A DNA stretch of 64,000 bases, taken from contig PSQN01000005.1 of the NCBI GenBank assembly GCA_002989075.1, positions 1,625,241 through 1,689,240 of the forward strand, written 5' to 3'. This document shows, piece by piece, positions 13,085-26,900 of this stretch. How positions within the stretch are numbered: position 1 is the stretch's first letter; each line of letters begins with the position of its first letter. Made by a program: the position numbers and the translations under genes. This stretch comes from Arthonia radiata (lineage: Eukaryota > Ascomycota > Arthoniomycetes > Arthoniales > Arthoniaceae). The notes under the pieces were generated by a model, which saw only the letters and a list, made by a program, of their open reading frames with translations, did no database searches and was not told the origin of the DNA.

Positions 13085-16000
13085 ACAAGTCTTATTTTAG
13101 CTTTCTTATAGCTTAAGCTTTATAATTATATATAAATAGTCTTAAAGTTTAATACTATACTAATTCTATGTTCTAAACTATACTTAAGGTAATCTACCTT
13201 CTCTTTAGTATTATATTATAGACTAATTACATAGGCTTATAGCTCTTTTTTATCTATATTGCCTAGTTTATCTTAGACGCTTATCTTTTGGCTCAGCGTC
13301 TTTACGCTTCTTAAATTTCTTAAGGGCGTTAGAGTCTTTAAGATATGCCTGCGGCTCTATTGTATTATTTACCTTCAACTATCCCTGCTACTTAGTTCAA
13401 TACTAGTCTTTATTCTTAATCTTAAAGTAAATCGCCTTAACGAGCTATTCTTTACTACTATCGACTTTAACCGGACCAGACGGTTCTATACCGGGCCGAC
13501 GGCGATATAGCTCTAGTAAGAACACGTAGAAGACAGAGTAGATGCGGTAGAAGTCTAGTAGTGCCAGCTAGTAAGCTTATTTATCTACTTTCTTAAGGAT
13601 TCTAAATAGTTCTAAGCTTCGATCGTCGAGCTTCTTTATTGGCCTCTTTGTCTTAAGGTTCTTTAACGATAGTAGCACTAAGTTACCTACTATATAGTGT
13701 TTTAGTGTATGCTTAGTGTTGTACTATTCTATTTATAGACACTAAGCTTTCTCTAGCTGCTACTTTATTTCTTATTAGCGGAGAAGGCGTTCTTTTATAT
13801 GCTTAACTGCTATAGAATGTTCTAGTCTAGGCTACCTTCCTCCTTAATAGAAGGTGTCCTTACCGATAGAAAGGTTGTTCGGCTTAACTATAGTATAGTA
13901 CCGATTTAGCGGCGGCACGCCGTCTAGTACGTCTATAACGCGACCGAACGCACATTTAATCAGCAAAATTTTTGTTAATAAATAAACTTTTAAATTGTAC
14001 GCAAAAGCAGCTTCTTTTAGATACTTATACTAATTATCTTAATTCTAAGAAATATAGATACGCAGGTAGTTTTCAAGCTTCTGGTTCTAGCGCTCGGTTT
14101 AGCTATCAGTTTGAGGGTAAAATGCTGTACTCAACCTTCGTTTTACGGCCAAATGCTAATAGAAGGTGCTTTAATATAAGCTAGTAAATATAGATTCTTT
14201 ATCAAACAAGAGGCTTCTTAGGAATTCCGACGTTTTTGCCTAGTGTTTATAAAGCACTTCTACTAGCTCTATAGCATCTATAGTTTTACTAACTAAAATA
14301 TAGGTTATAAACTTAGAGAAGCGGTCTACGACTATAAAGATTAAATTAACAATATTCCTGTTCTTTAAAAAAACTATCGGTAGTTTGACAATAAAGTCTA
14401 AGAATAGGTTCTTAAAGGAGCCAATTGGAACCAACATCGCCGCTATTTCGCTATATAGCTTATACCTCTTTACGGCTGTTTATTAGTATATATTGTATTT
14501 AGCAATAAAGTTTTTAATATACGTTGCTATCTTTTTCTATATATATTTACGTTTTAAGATTTTAAGGGTCTTCTCGACCTTAAAGTAGTTAGTAAGCTTA
14601 TTATTATAATTTCTGCTTATAATTTTAAGCTTTAATGTAAGGTATTCTAATATCTAGATTTTACTATCTTAGCGCAACAACCTGTAGCTGTCGACTAACT
14701 ATTCTATATACTTTAAAGACTTAGAGTCTAAGTTAGGCTCTATTAGGGTATCTGAGTCGATTTAACTTGTACAGCGCTTTCTTATATCGGCTTAATGGCG
14801 ATCTATTGCCGTTTTATTACTCTATTAACCTTTAGTTCTAGCTAATAATTCTAACTCCGATACTTTCTGCTTTATAAAGGCGTTCCTCTGCTAGACTTCG
14901 AGGATTAAAGTCGCAAGACCTCGAGAAGTATTATTGTAAGCTGTTTTAAGAGCGGTAGCTACAACTACCTTAACTCGTAATACGAGAGCTACCGGAAAAG
15001 GCTCTGTATTAGTAGAGAAAGACGGACGCGTTTCTCGCTCCTAGGCGTTCTATATAAGGTCTATATTTAACTCTAATCTATCTTCGATTTAGGCTACAGT
15101 TGCGTTTAGAGTTTTAAGTTGGTAGCTAAATTACTAATAGTGTTTAAACTAATTTTTAAGCAATATAATTAAGACAGCAATTATACCTTCTTTTAGATTA
15201 AAGGGCTCTTCCCTAGTACTAGGTAAAGCAGCACCTTTCCTAAGCTTTTGCTATAGGCTCGGCAATATCTTGTTAGCGTTGTCTTTCTTTGCTCTACGTA
15301 AATTCTCGTAATCTAGACGGCGCAACAGCACGCTTGCTAGGTTCTTGCTACCCGTACGGTATAGTATTTTAAAGTTAAATGCTAATAGGTCTTCTGCTTA
15401 GCGCATCTATCGGCGAGACAATACTTTCGTTGTTATAAAATATTATAGATTATTGTAGTCTATTACGATCTTTACTAAGTACTGTATATCAATAAAATAA
15501 TAGCACTAGTACTTAAAGCTAGCTTATATTGCTATAAACTCTTTATTATAGGTATTATATTTTAGCTTAGCGTTTATAAATTTTTTTAAAAAGAACGCTA
15601 CCGAATATAAATATATATCCGCCTTGTTATTAGTACTAGTTTAGACGGTATCTGCTATATTTAGTATAAATAAGCCTAAGTTAATATTTAACGGCAATAG
15701 TAATCGGCTATCTCCTCTTAGCTGAAGTAAGATACCTACTATTATAAAGTTTAATGCGTTAGTTATTAAAACGATCGATAGTATCGGGTTAAAGTACGTT
15801 AGTACTAGTATATTTATAAAGGCTTGCTTTAGCGCTTTAAAAGCTTCTTGTTGAGCTTTGTTCTAGACGAACTTAATATCTTTCGTTAGTACGTTTATTG
15901 ACACTATAATGCGGCTAAATCTATAGATAAATTGCTGGTAGAAGTTTACGAATCCTAGAAAGGATAGAATCTACTTTACGGTAGTAGAGACTAGCTATTC

Positions 16001-18770
16001 GGCTATAGTCTGTACTCTTTCTAGGTTTATTTCGATACTATCGACTTTTACGGTAAACCTTAGGAAAGAAACCTTAGTAGTATAAAATTAACACTTAGAC
16101 AGCTTTATAAATAAACCTTATTTATAGAGCCTTCGCAGAACTTCTTTAATATAGCTTTTATAGCTTTCCTTGTCTTTAGAGAAAATTAAGATATTGTCTA
16201 TATAAACGATATATACAGTATTAACAAGATTGCCTATAGTTTTATAGATATATACCTGGAACGTAGCAGGGGCGTTTGCTAGTTTAAAAGGCATTATTAG
16301 GTATTTATAGTGCCCGTATCGGGTACAAAACGCTGTCTTCTACTTATCTCCTTTATAGATATAGATACGGTAATAGGTATCGTAAAGATTAAGCTTTATA
16401 AATACCTTCGAGTCTTGTAGGCGATTAAGAATCTTAGAGACTAGCGGCAATACGTAGCGATTCTTTACAGTTACATTGTTTAAACTGCGGTAGTTAACAT
16501 ACAGTCTTAATAATCCGTCTATCTTAAGTATAAATAGAACTAAGGCACCCGCTAAACTGGTAGAGAGTTATATTTACCCTTTCTTAATTATAGTATCTAG
16601 ATACTCTCGAAGCGTCTTTAGCTTATTCTACGATATAGAGTAGATTAGCTTATATAGAGGTTCTATGCTATCCTTAAGCTTAATCTTATAAGTATACTTA
16701 CTAAGCGGCGTAAGCTTACTCGATAGTTCTTTAGAAAAGATATCTTTATATTTAGCGTACTGAGGAGAAAGCTTATCTCGCTTCTCTACTTTCTTAGGCT
16801 CGCTATCCGAGGTTCGGTTTAGCGGCGAACTAACGTCTAATAGAACCGCTATTTAATACTTATAACGTTTATCCGCTTCTATCTATAAGATCGTAAAGTA
16901 GTACTGTTTGTCTTTTTGTAAATATACTAAAATTACGTCTTTATTAACAATCTCAACAGATTTAGCTTCTACTACCCGTTCTTCAGGCGCAGAGAGGTTT
17001 CTCTAAGCGATTGTTCTTATCGTTTAGCTAATTTAGAGCTTAACTTACTTAAGCTATAGATATTCTAAGACGAAGCTGTATTCTATAAAGTTGGCCGAAT
17101 ATAGGCGGAGTTAGTAATACCGTTCCTCTCTATATACGTCTCTTACAGTTATATTTACGTTATAAGCGCTATAGAGCTACAGCTTATTTTTATTAAGGAA
17201 CTTAGTATACAGAAGCTTTACTTTATACGATTTTTGCTATCCTCTTTTAAGTACAATACAATAATTAATAAGGTTAATCTCTGTACTAGAATCTATTAGC
17301 GCAAGAATCTCTTACGGCGATCTACTTAGCTATACCGAGACTTTAATTTGTCCTCGCCGTTAATCGACAGCTTCAAGCTTTAGAGACGCGAGGCTTACCC
17401 TCGGGGCCTATCGTTTTTCTATCTAACTAGCGTCGAATTGATATCGGTTTAGGGCATAGTACATTTAGTAGTATAATACCCTTTCTAATTGTACGTAAAG
17501 TAGGTAATATTTGTCTTACTGTATATTGACCTTAGTTGCCTCTATACGGCAGAGCTATTGTCTCTTTATTAGACCGGCAAGTTGCCTCGTTCTCGGTATA
17601 AACCGCCTTATCTACGGTCCGACCCCTATAGAGATGCTCTAGCGTTATAACCGCTATAGTTTGTATTCGATCCGCTACCGGAACGATCTTAGTTTATATT
17701 AGTATTGCGGACGTCCTACGATATACTATAATTAATATTTATATATTAACAAACTTTCTTTAGAAGCTCGTTTATGTCTTTAAGTAGGTTCTTTAAGAGA
17801 CTTTATTTAATTAGCTTTACCTTAATCTATAAAGGTAAGCGCGTATAGTAGAATGCGGCCCAATTCGGGTCCGGTATCTTGCTACCTAGCAACTTAGTTT
17901 CTTTGTTCTGTAGAAAGCTTAGAAAGTCCTTAAGCTTCTGCGTCGAACTCTACGTCGACGTAAAGAACTTTTCTATGTTAGCTGTAGTAGCTATAGCTAG
18001 GTCGACAATATATTTTATTATCTATCTTTTAAAGTACGTCTATACGTAGAGCAACGTCTTCTCTTTATTCTTTTTAGCGTAAGTTCGCTATCTATCCGCT
18101 AGGTCTTTAGAAAGTCTCTAAACGTACTAAGTAATAATATAAACGTTGTTAAAGTCTAATATATTAGCTATCTAAAATCTTTCTTTAATAGTTTAAGTCT
18201 ATTAAGTGTCTATAGAGCTTATAGCTCTTTTAAGCTTAGACGCCTCTTTCTTAAAAAGCTCGTTAATCTAGCTTTAAAGGCTTAAATCGCTCTATAGCTG
18301 CTTGCTACTAGCTTCCGAATTGTAGGTAGACTGAAGCTTAACTTTAAGTATTCGCTTTTCGAGCTTAAGCTTCTTAATAGTGTACTACTACTGCTATGCT
18401 AGTAGTTCTTGTCTTAGCTTTCGTACTTTAACGCTTAAGAAGGCGCTAAAGAGGGATTCTTTGCGGTTAGAGCCTTAGTAAGCCCCTTCGTTGTCGTTAT
18501 TGTTTTAATTTAGACTATCGTTCTTCCTAGTTTGCGATCTACTCGGCGTCTATTTGCCGGCTTATAAGCTCTCCTACTTATTGTTGTCGCTAAATTTCTA
18601 TATAAGGGTTCTAGTCTTCTTCGGCGTTAACTATATTTTACTACGCTCTGTATTCTGCTTATACGGCGGATATAAAGCGACTACCGTTGCGTGCTTAGTT
18701 CCTTACTTGTTCTCTTTAAATACGGTACTTGCTAGCACCAGCCATTAATTAATTTTAATATTATTTATTT
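13085..18770 (-). mobile_element. Second Gypsy family, fossil on the minus strand
   Basis: Reading the minus strand, this block has gag-like sequence at the right (about 17.4-18.7 kb), reverse transcriptase and RNase H about 15.3-16.65 kb, and integrase about 14.2-14.9 kb. The integrase core patch at 14240-14437 is the clearest. The sequence is unlike the Gypsy family of 1251-8593. No LTR pair was identified and both ends are approximate. It is AT-rich and heavily broken, RIP-like. Confidence 0.7.
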
Positions 18771-19080
18771 TAACGTATATACAGAGTCTTAGCTATACTT
18801 AATTATACCGGGTTAACCTTTAAGCGACGTTAATAAGGTATCTAACTGCCGGCCGCCCCCCTCGTAGGTTTAAAATAATTAGAATGTAATCTAGATATAG
18901 GGCAGGAAGCAGTTAGATGGCAAAAAGGGTCTAAATAGGCTCTACTAGTGTTTAAGCTAATTATTAAGGAAACTAGAAAGGAATGCGTCTACTAGAGGAA
19001 AGATATTCTTCTAGAATTGCAGCCTTTCTAAATAGACAACATTCTATTCTAATTCGCTATCGGAACGTTTATGCATTATA
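18771..19080. other. Junction between two Gypsy fossils, unassigned
   Basis: About 300 bp between the end of the second Gypsy family and the point where similarity to the first family (minus strand) starts. It is of mixed composition and includes a short GC-rich patch near 18850-18870. No gene or element end was recognised. Confidence 0.4.
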
Positions 19081-22030
19081 AAGATACTGTATTAAACTTT
19101 TCTTATAGAATGTCTAAGTATTAAAGTATAGTAGTACTAATTCGTATAAGTTTTTTATTACGCTCTTTATTCTTACTACTAAAAATAGCTTGTAGAGTAT
19201 CTGTTCTATAGAACAACTCTTGTTTAGAGTACTTATACTTAGTAAAGAGGAGCTTCTTAGTTCTTTAATTTACTTCTAAATTATACTGTTGCAACTAAAG
19301 TATATCTAGTACAGCATAGTGCTAATTAATATTTACAATATTATAAGTAATTTCTTCTTAATAGTTTTTAATTATTATATCTATTAGTAAAGTCTTATAG
19401 TTAACTTTTTTCTCTACTTCTTAAAATTTAGACAGTACGTAGAGTAATTTCTTCTTTTATATTTATATTTAGTACTTCTTAACGTAGCGTATTAAGATAA
19501 AGTTGCCTATTGCGCTTAAATCGATTATAATATTAATATTTCTATAATTTATTGTTACTCAAGTTTGTAGATAAGTTCTATAGATAGCTAAGCTTGTATA
19601 GAGTCAGACTTTTAAAGGATTTAATCGTTAAACGGGCCGGTATTACTGTTCTTAGAGCAGTCGATCTAGTCTTTTTTCTGTTAATTATATACGTTCTAGA
19701 GTATTTATAGTATTAGAATTTATTGTCGGTTAATTTGCTATAAGAATTCCTATATAAGGTGTTTTAATACTACTTTTATTATAACGTCTAGTTTATTGTT
19801 TACAATCTTTACTTTAATTATACAACTATTACTAGTTAAGACTTATTATATCTATAAGTTATATATTGTTAATCAAAGATATTAGTACTAACTATATAAT
19901 TCTAGATCTCTAATAAGGTAGTCTACCGGTCGCTGTAAGCGTAAGTAAATATATCTTAGAATATTGTTAATATCTCTATTAGCGCTTAACTTTCTATTGT
20001 AGAAGGCTAACTAACAAAGTCTCTATATTATTCCTTTTTAACGAATTAGAGTTTATTCTTTCTAGTTAGTATCGTTCTTAAGAAAGAATTTTGTACTATT
20101 AGAATCTATATTTTTGTCTTTAAGTCGTTGTCTTATTTATAACGTATTGTAGCTACTATCTTACTTAGCTTCTACGGTCCATTCTTTCTTAAATTTCTCT
20201 TAAGTTTTTAAATAAGATAATCTAAGTTGTCCTCGAGTAAGGTCTAGTTCTTATATCAAACCTTGTTTCAGAGATATCGGTTTCTTTGGCTATTATTTTA
20301 ATCTTAATTTATTAGATTTGTAAATCGTACAATCGTTATTGTAGTATATAGTTTAGAATAGTATTTTGTGTAGTATAACGGTATCTTGTACCTATTACCT
20401 CGAAATAGTACAGTTAATATTGTTTTAGTTCTATAGATTTTGTTGTTTCTATTTTATTTGTCGTTCCTTTATTTCTTTTTATAACTTATTGTCTGTATCT
20501 CAGTTTTTGTATTAATTAAATAAGTTTAATTCGTTATATCTTTTGTTAAAAGTAACCTAGTAAGTATCTTTCTAGTTATAAAAGGTACTCTAGTAGATAT
20601 TCTTCTACTTCTTAGTTAATCTAATGACGTACTTATACTAGTTCTAGCCAATCTTTAGTAGAAGTCTTAATTCTTAAAGAAAACGATTCTCGATTAGATT
20701 TACGTACTAGCGGTTAAAGAAGGCTGCTAGCAATTTTATTGCCTTATTGCGACCGTTGTCCTTTTATGTCTAAATAGTTATATTAAACTACTGTCGCAAA
20801 AAGCGGGGCTTTTAAGATCGATTATTATGCTTGCTTCTGTTAGTACTATTAAACTATTATTTTTTAGAACAGCATTTCTTAACTTAATACCCTAGTTTTC
20901 TATAATATAAGTATAGCTTGTTCTTTATTCTATGTTCTCTCTCTTAGTTGTTTAGTTTTTTATAGAGCTTTATAAAGTCTAATTTTATTAAATTACCCCG
21001 GTGTTATTATAAATTATACTTACTTTAAGTTTAAACAAACTTATTTAAGTTAGCTTCTTTTTTTTTAACTGTCGTTTAAAGTTGCTGTCGTTAATTTTCT
21101 TAGCTTATTTTATAAACTTTTCTAGTTTAGTAAACTTCTCTCTGCGGATATAAATAATTTTCTTAATATAGTTCTTTAAGCCTTTATAAAAGGCGTTAAC
21201 CAAGGGTCCTTTATTTTATTTAGTTCAGTTAGTATATTACAGAAACTTAGCGGCATATCGACTAGCTGGTTCTATTTAGCGGAGTATCTTAAGTTTACGT
21301 ACAGCAGTACGTTTAGAATTAGTATTCCTATACATCTATCGGAGCTTTTGCTAAAACGCAGTAAAGCTAAAAAAGAGCTTATTAGTCTCTTTCTATCGTT
21401 TGTTAGGTACCTTATAGAGATAGTCTTTAAAATAGAAGTTAAATTATTTATATTCTTTGTTATTTATATAGAATATAGTAAATAAAACTATAGTGCTATT
21501 ATTTAGAAACTAATTCTTATAAGTCTTAAAGTATATAGCTAAGCATATTAGAAATAAAGTAAGTTTAAAAGGTTATTTATGAAGCTTTTATCTATTTTAG
21601 TGTTAATATCCGATATCTTATCTATAGCGGCTATTTTGCTAGCCAACCTATTTGCAGCGTTGCAGCTATTAAGTACTAAAGTAGTAAATATAATTAATCT
21701 ACTTTCTCTACTTTTATAGCGAGTTTATTAAAGTATAACGCCGGTCGCTAAGAAAACTAAACTAAGGCTTACTTACCTTATATACTTATTAATCTTAGTA
21801 GTAGGTATCTTGTATGCTAAAGACTAAAAGGTAGGAGAGATAAGACAGATTATAGAAGATAAAAGAGATTTAACTAAAGTAGACAGAAGATAAAGTACGT
21901 TACTTAAATATAGTTAAGAAACTTATATTTAAATATTAAGTTAATAGACTAAAGTTTATTCTAAGGTTAGCTATTAGTCTAGCTATATAGTTTAAAGTAT
22001 AAAGATATGTTTCTCTGTGTCTAACGGTCC
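19081..22030 (-). mobile_element. Third copy of the first Gypsy family, minus strand, 5' part only
   Basis: Reverse complement of positions about 1430-4380 of the complete Gypsy copy: LTR portion at 21734-22030, then gag and protease-like sequence running leftwards. Similarity stops near 19080 (internal) and near 22030 (inside the LTR), so this is a partial copy. It is heavily broken, transition-dominated and more diverged than the two plus-strand copies. Confidence 0.75.
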
Positions 22031-22066
22031 TAATAGTCTCTTTGTCGCATAATCGGGATCCTATTG

Positions 22067-22099
22067 CGATATAGCGACGTCGCCGACGTCGCTATATCG
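22067..22099. repeat. Perfect 16-bp palindrome with 1-bp spacer
   Basis: Left arm 22067-22082 and right arm 22084-22099 are exact reverse complements around a single C. The core CGACGTCG is CpG-rich, which stands out in an AT-rich region where most such dinucleotides are lost. It lies just beyond the truncated LTR at 22030. It could be a DNA-element terminus, a hairpin or a protein-binding site; its role is unknown. Confidence 0.9.
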
Positions 22100-22269
22100 G
22101 AGTAGTCGGGTATATTGTATAATGCTCTAATGAGGCTGGCTGCGCTTAGCCTTGTACTAGCCTAATATAGTAAGATTGTAACAGCGGCCCTAGGTCTAGA
22201 TTGGCCTAGAGGCGTCTAATATATAGAGGCGTCCGTCTATATTCTTTTCTTACTTCTTAGTTATTTATC

Positions 22270-23960
22270 TATTACCTAGCAAATATATTATATTTTACTC
22301 TATTTACTACCAGCCCTATAGTATACTAGTATTTAAGCTAAAACGCTATCTAGACAAAATAATTAATAAATATAAGGTATACCTAGTTGTCTATAGTTTT
22401 AAATAATAGTATAGAATTAACTACTAGAATACTACGACGTTAACTATAAGTATATCTATAGTATGTATACTCCTTACTATTATTATATAGCTTAGCTAGA
22501 CCTTTCTATAGGTTAACATTATTAGTATCTACCTTAATAGTATATTAAATTATAGAAAACTACTATATATATAGTTTCTAAAAGAACTTAAAGAGAAAGA
22601 TATAGTTCTTTATATCTAGAACTTACTATATAGCCTAAAGTAGTCTACTATACTATAGTAAGATAACTTCAAAGAAATAATATAGAAATTAGGCTTTACT
22701 GACCTCTTTTCTAAAGTCTATCTATATACTAATAAGGACTATACCTACTTAGTACTTATCTATATTAATAATATTAAAATTACTAGATCTAATCCTAAAA
22801 CTATTTACTAGCTTAAAAGGAACCTTAAAAAGAAGTATAAAATTAAGAAAATAAATTAAATAACTAGCTTATTTCTAGAGCTTATTTTTAAGAATTTACT
22901 GTAAGAAATTACTATAGCTTAACTATAATATATTAATAAAATACTATATAATTTTAGTATAGAAGACTATAATAAAATAAAGTCTTCTAGTAACATTTAG
23001 CTTAAGACTCGTACTATTAGTATAGCGTCTTAAGGTAAGGTTATTCTAAATATGTTAGCTACTAAATTATTATAATATCTTACTATCTAGACTTAGCTAG
23101 ATATCTTATATTAAACTAATATATATACTAGATTTAATTATAACTCTAGGTATATATACTAGAAGATAGTTAAGTAACTATTTTAATATTTAAAGGATAC
23201 TTACTAGCTAGACTTACTTTTTACTAAGTATAACTATCTTACTATTAATACTTTTAGTAATACTAATTATACTAGTAACCTAGATAACTATAAGTTAATA
23301 AGCGGCTCTATTATTAAGATTAGTAGTAGCTCTATTATCTAGCATAGTAAACTCTAGAAAAAGATAGTTTTCTCTATTACTAAAGCTAAATACTATACCT
23401 TATCTAAAATAACTAGAGATATTCTTTAGTTAAATAATATACTTAAGAAACTTTACCTTACTAAACTAGCTAATTTACTAATTATAATCTATAAGAATAG
23501 TAATAGCGCTATTAATCTAGCTACTAACTATACTAATTATAAGCGCTCTAAGTATATTAATCTAGCTAATTATATTTACTAATAATTAGTTAAAAACAGC
23601 TCTATTAGTATTTAGAAGATAGATACTATAGATTAAGCTATAGATAGTCTTACTAAGTCTTTACTACTTCTAATATAGATAGGCTTTATCTAATAATTAG
23701 GGCTCTATACCTAGCTATACTATATATACTATTTCTTTTGTTACTTACTACCTTTAGTAGGCTATTTCTTTTATTTAAAATAATAATATTTTGCCTATTA
23801 TTTACCTATATTAGTAATCCTAAGGGGATATATTATATATAGGATCGCCTAGTCTAGATAGCTATACTAAGATATAAGATATCTAGTAGAAAATTACCTA
23901 AATAGGCATATACTAGGATTACGTAACGGACGCACTTATATTTTCCGTCTTATCCTTATG
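22270..23960 (+). mobile_element. Second Copia-family fossil
   Basis: Plus-strand patches match Copia reverse transcriptase (about 22.70-22.90 kb, with a degenerate version of the catalytic strand) and Copia RNase H (about 23.38-23.68 kb). No LTR was recognised; the limits are approximate. It is extremely AT-rich and heavily broken. It forms the right edge of the AT-rich block. Confidence 0.7.
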
Positions 23961-23999
23961 TACCTACCTTCCTACCATGTTAGTCGGAATGTGATAAAA

Positions 24000-26900
24000 G
24001 CTATATACCTTATTACATCCGCTCTTGCCTTCCTATCCTCTCCTATACACGTCGAAGGCCAAGCACAAATGTCCAAAGAAGAACGTAACAAACGCCAGGG
24101 GGTTCTCTTATGCTCGCGACCCTAACATCTGCGAGTATGTTACTCTAATTATCATACTGTTGTTCGTGCGTTAGATAGAATTTTAGACATCTTTACCAAA
24201 CGCGATGATGCTGAAGATCAGCTCTCCCCGACATAAAAGCCAGTTCGTCGCAACTTAGGTTGGCTGTGTTTCACTCCTGCACACGGCACTATACTTTCAG
24301 CGAGGATGACGTTCCCTTTCCCCTTTCGATTATCCACTCTTTCGCCTTAAAGTCTCCAATATTACCTTGTTTAATGGTTCAGCAGTTAATATTCGGCTTT
24401 AAACTGTATGTCAGCTCTACCGCAGCTGTGGCAGACTTTCACATCGGACTGCACCGAGCACCGCTGTGTCAACGTATGCTATTCGATGTTAGCTTAGCTT
24501 TGATGGACGTTTCACAAAAGCTTTGCTACAACAAGCAAAATGTCAAGCCCAGGGGCAAGAAATGGCGATAAGTACATCGGATCATGGATTTTGAGTGCAA
24601 CGCTTTGTTATATCTACGCTCAGTTTCAAATGCGATAATACGCGTTACTACCATCATCAGCATGCTCATCAGCGCAGCTTGTTTCGCTAGCCAACAGAAA
24701 GATCGTCTAGCAAGGCGCTTTGCGCAAGTACTGATGACACCAAGTATTAGCCCTAGTCATTCTCGTCCCCTCACTCTTTAGCACTAGCATTCTAGCTTCC
24801 AAACCCCTGTGGCGTCTCGAACTACAGCTGCCTCTTTGTTCGATCTGACATACTAACTTGTGCATACGCTTTTTACACGATGAGACGCTCGTTTCATCGT
24901 AGCGTTTGAGAAAAGTCACAGGATGCTGAAACCTTGCTGACATACCAATACTCAAGGGACAAGACAGAACCATTATTCGTAGGGGATTCAACGATACCCA
25001 GGGCTTGTAGTGTTTGGTACTGAGGACACAGGGGCTCTGTCCGCACGTGTTTGACCACATGCTCTGAATATTTAAGAGGCTAAAGTCTTTCGACGCAACT
25101 AGACATCCCATCAAAGGGAACGTATGTTATAGACTCACTAGCCTGCCTTTCAGCTGGCAGTATACGATGACCTTCATCGCCGTTACAATTGGCGCATCGC
25201 TGTATTTTGAGGATACCGTCTATAGTCCGGTGGAGTCCTTTCGCTCCAGAGATGCCTGCTCAGCCCTTCTGTCCATATCTCGTCAATTATCGTCTTGGGT
25301 TGACTACGATAGTATTGAGATTAGACCTAGCGCCAATGAAGATCATGTTGTCTATGGTCATTACTGTCAACGGTCTATACAGGTGCCAACGATAGCACAA
25401 GTTGGAAGCCTGGGTCAGTGTACTCAACTAAATCTTGTGCTATCAAACAAGAGTCGAGTTTCCATGAGCGCGTAGGCGCTTGAACAACAGCGGCAGGCTC
25501 GATGTGATTCCCAGACGCTCACCTGGTTCAGGGGCTATATTACCGCGGCCTTTCGGTGAACTTGCGCGACGGCAATCGTCAGGCTTTCAAAATTCTACCG
25601 CGAAGTACTACATGCTTCATACGAGCAATGATACTTTTCACCGCGCTCTTGGATGAGATGCTTACTGTCATCCTTACTACCGAGCACCACAGTAATATTA
25701 CCTAGCAGCGTTAATCGTCAAAGAGCACAGAAAGTCCCGGCCGTACTGAAAAGGAGCGCCTTTGGTGTGATGCACAACATGTGTGTTTCAGAAGCCCCTC
25801 CTAGTTCTGAGCGCGATGTCCACTTGGCCGCGCTCCAGTACACATTAGGATGCTCAGCCTTAGACGTCGCTGAGATGGATTGTTGTATTCTTTGTTGTAT
25901 GACACGAAGAAACCTCAGGTTTTGGGCTCTAAGTACCTCTCGTCGTCTTGTGGACGCAGTGACATTTCGAAGCACACGCGAATAAGGTTGCATTTGACAA
26001 AGATGAAGTCAGGATCGAGGGGACTTCTTGTACCTAGCCACATGCATCGACTGACTCTTGACTTGAGCGCTGCTATGTGAAAAAGCTGGCGCGACTGTTG
26101 AGATCGAGCGTGTATGTCAACACTATAATGATCTTCACTACCAACATGTCACCCATCATACCACGGCGATCTCATGCGTCTCTGCAAGCCTCACTTAAAG
26201 CTTGCATGCATTGAAAAATGAGCAAGACGCCCCCTCAGCTCTTTTGTCTACCGTGCCTGCTCATCGACGTCTGCTCGTCGTGAATACAGCGGAACGCCAA
26301 AGACGGCGTTTGAGCCCTTCTTTGTAGCAAAGCTGCGCCGAGAATTGGATTTTATATCGGTCTTCAAGATGTTTGCAGAGGGAAAGAGAATCGCGGTGTC
26401 GCACTGGTGTGAGAGGACTAGAGAAGCACTTAAGAATGGCTCGAGATACTGCGTCTACCATTCAACTGGCGAGAAAGTAGTTGGACAGAGAAACACGAGT
26501 CCCAGGGGACATAAGAGCCGCAAACATCGTTAGAACACGCTGATAGCATTTTGCTATATTCAGTCAAATACGTTTCTCGTGTCAAACAGAATGATACTAA
26601 TCTTCATGAGCCTTTCCTCATCGTCAATCATCTTACCGGAACTAGGACAAGACGTTTCGCGCGTTCTGTCTGTCACCTTCACTACGTAGATAAGCAGAGG
26701 TTAACACTAGACATTACAACATAAATTCAGGACGCCCCTCGCACAACTTCATCCAGTTCTGCTTTGCTCCCGCGACTGATGCTACCATGTTCGCATCGAA
26801 GACCTTCGTACTTAGATGCAGGACGAGATGGTATCATTGTGTCCCTCGTTCTGACTGCTGTCGCGGTCGGTCCAAGCTCTGAAAACATATTGAGCCGCAA

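Noticed and set aside
13972-14184. 70-codon plus-strand open frame within the retrotransposon block
   Set aside because: Lies in a minus-strand Gypsy fossil and shows no host-gene features; a by-product of base composition.
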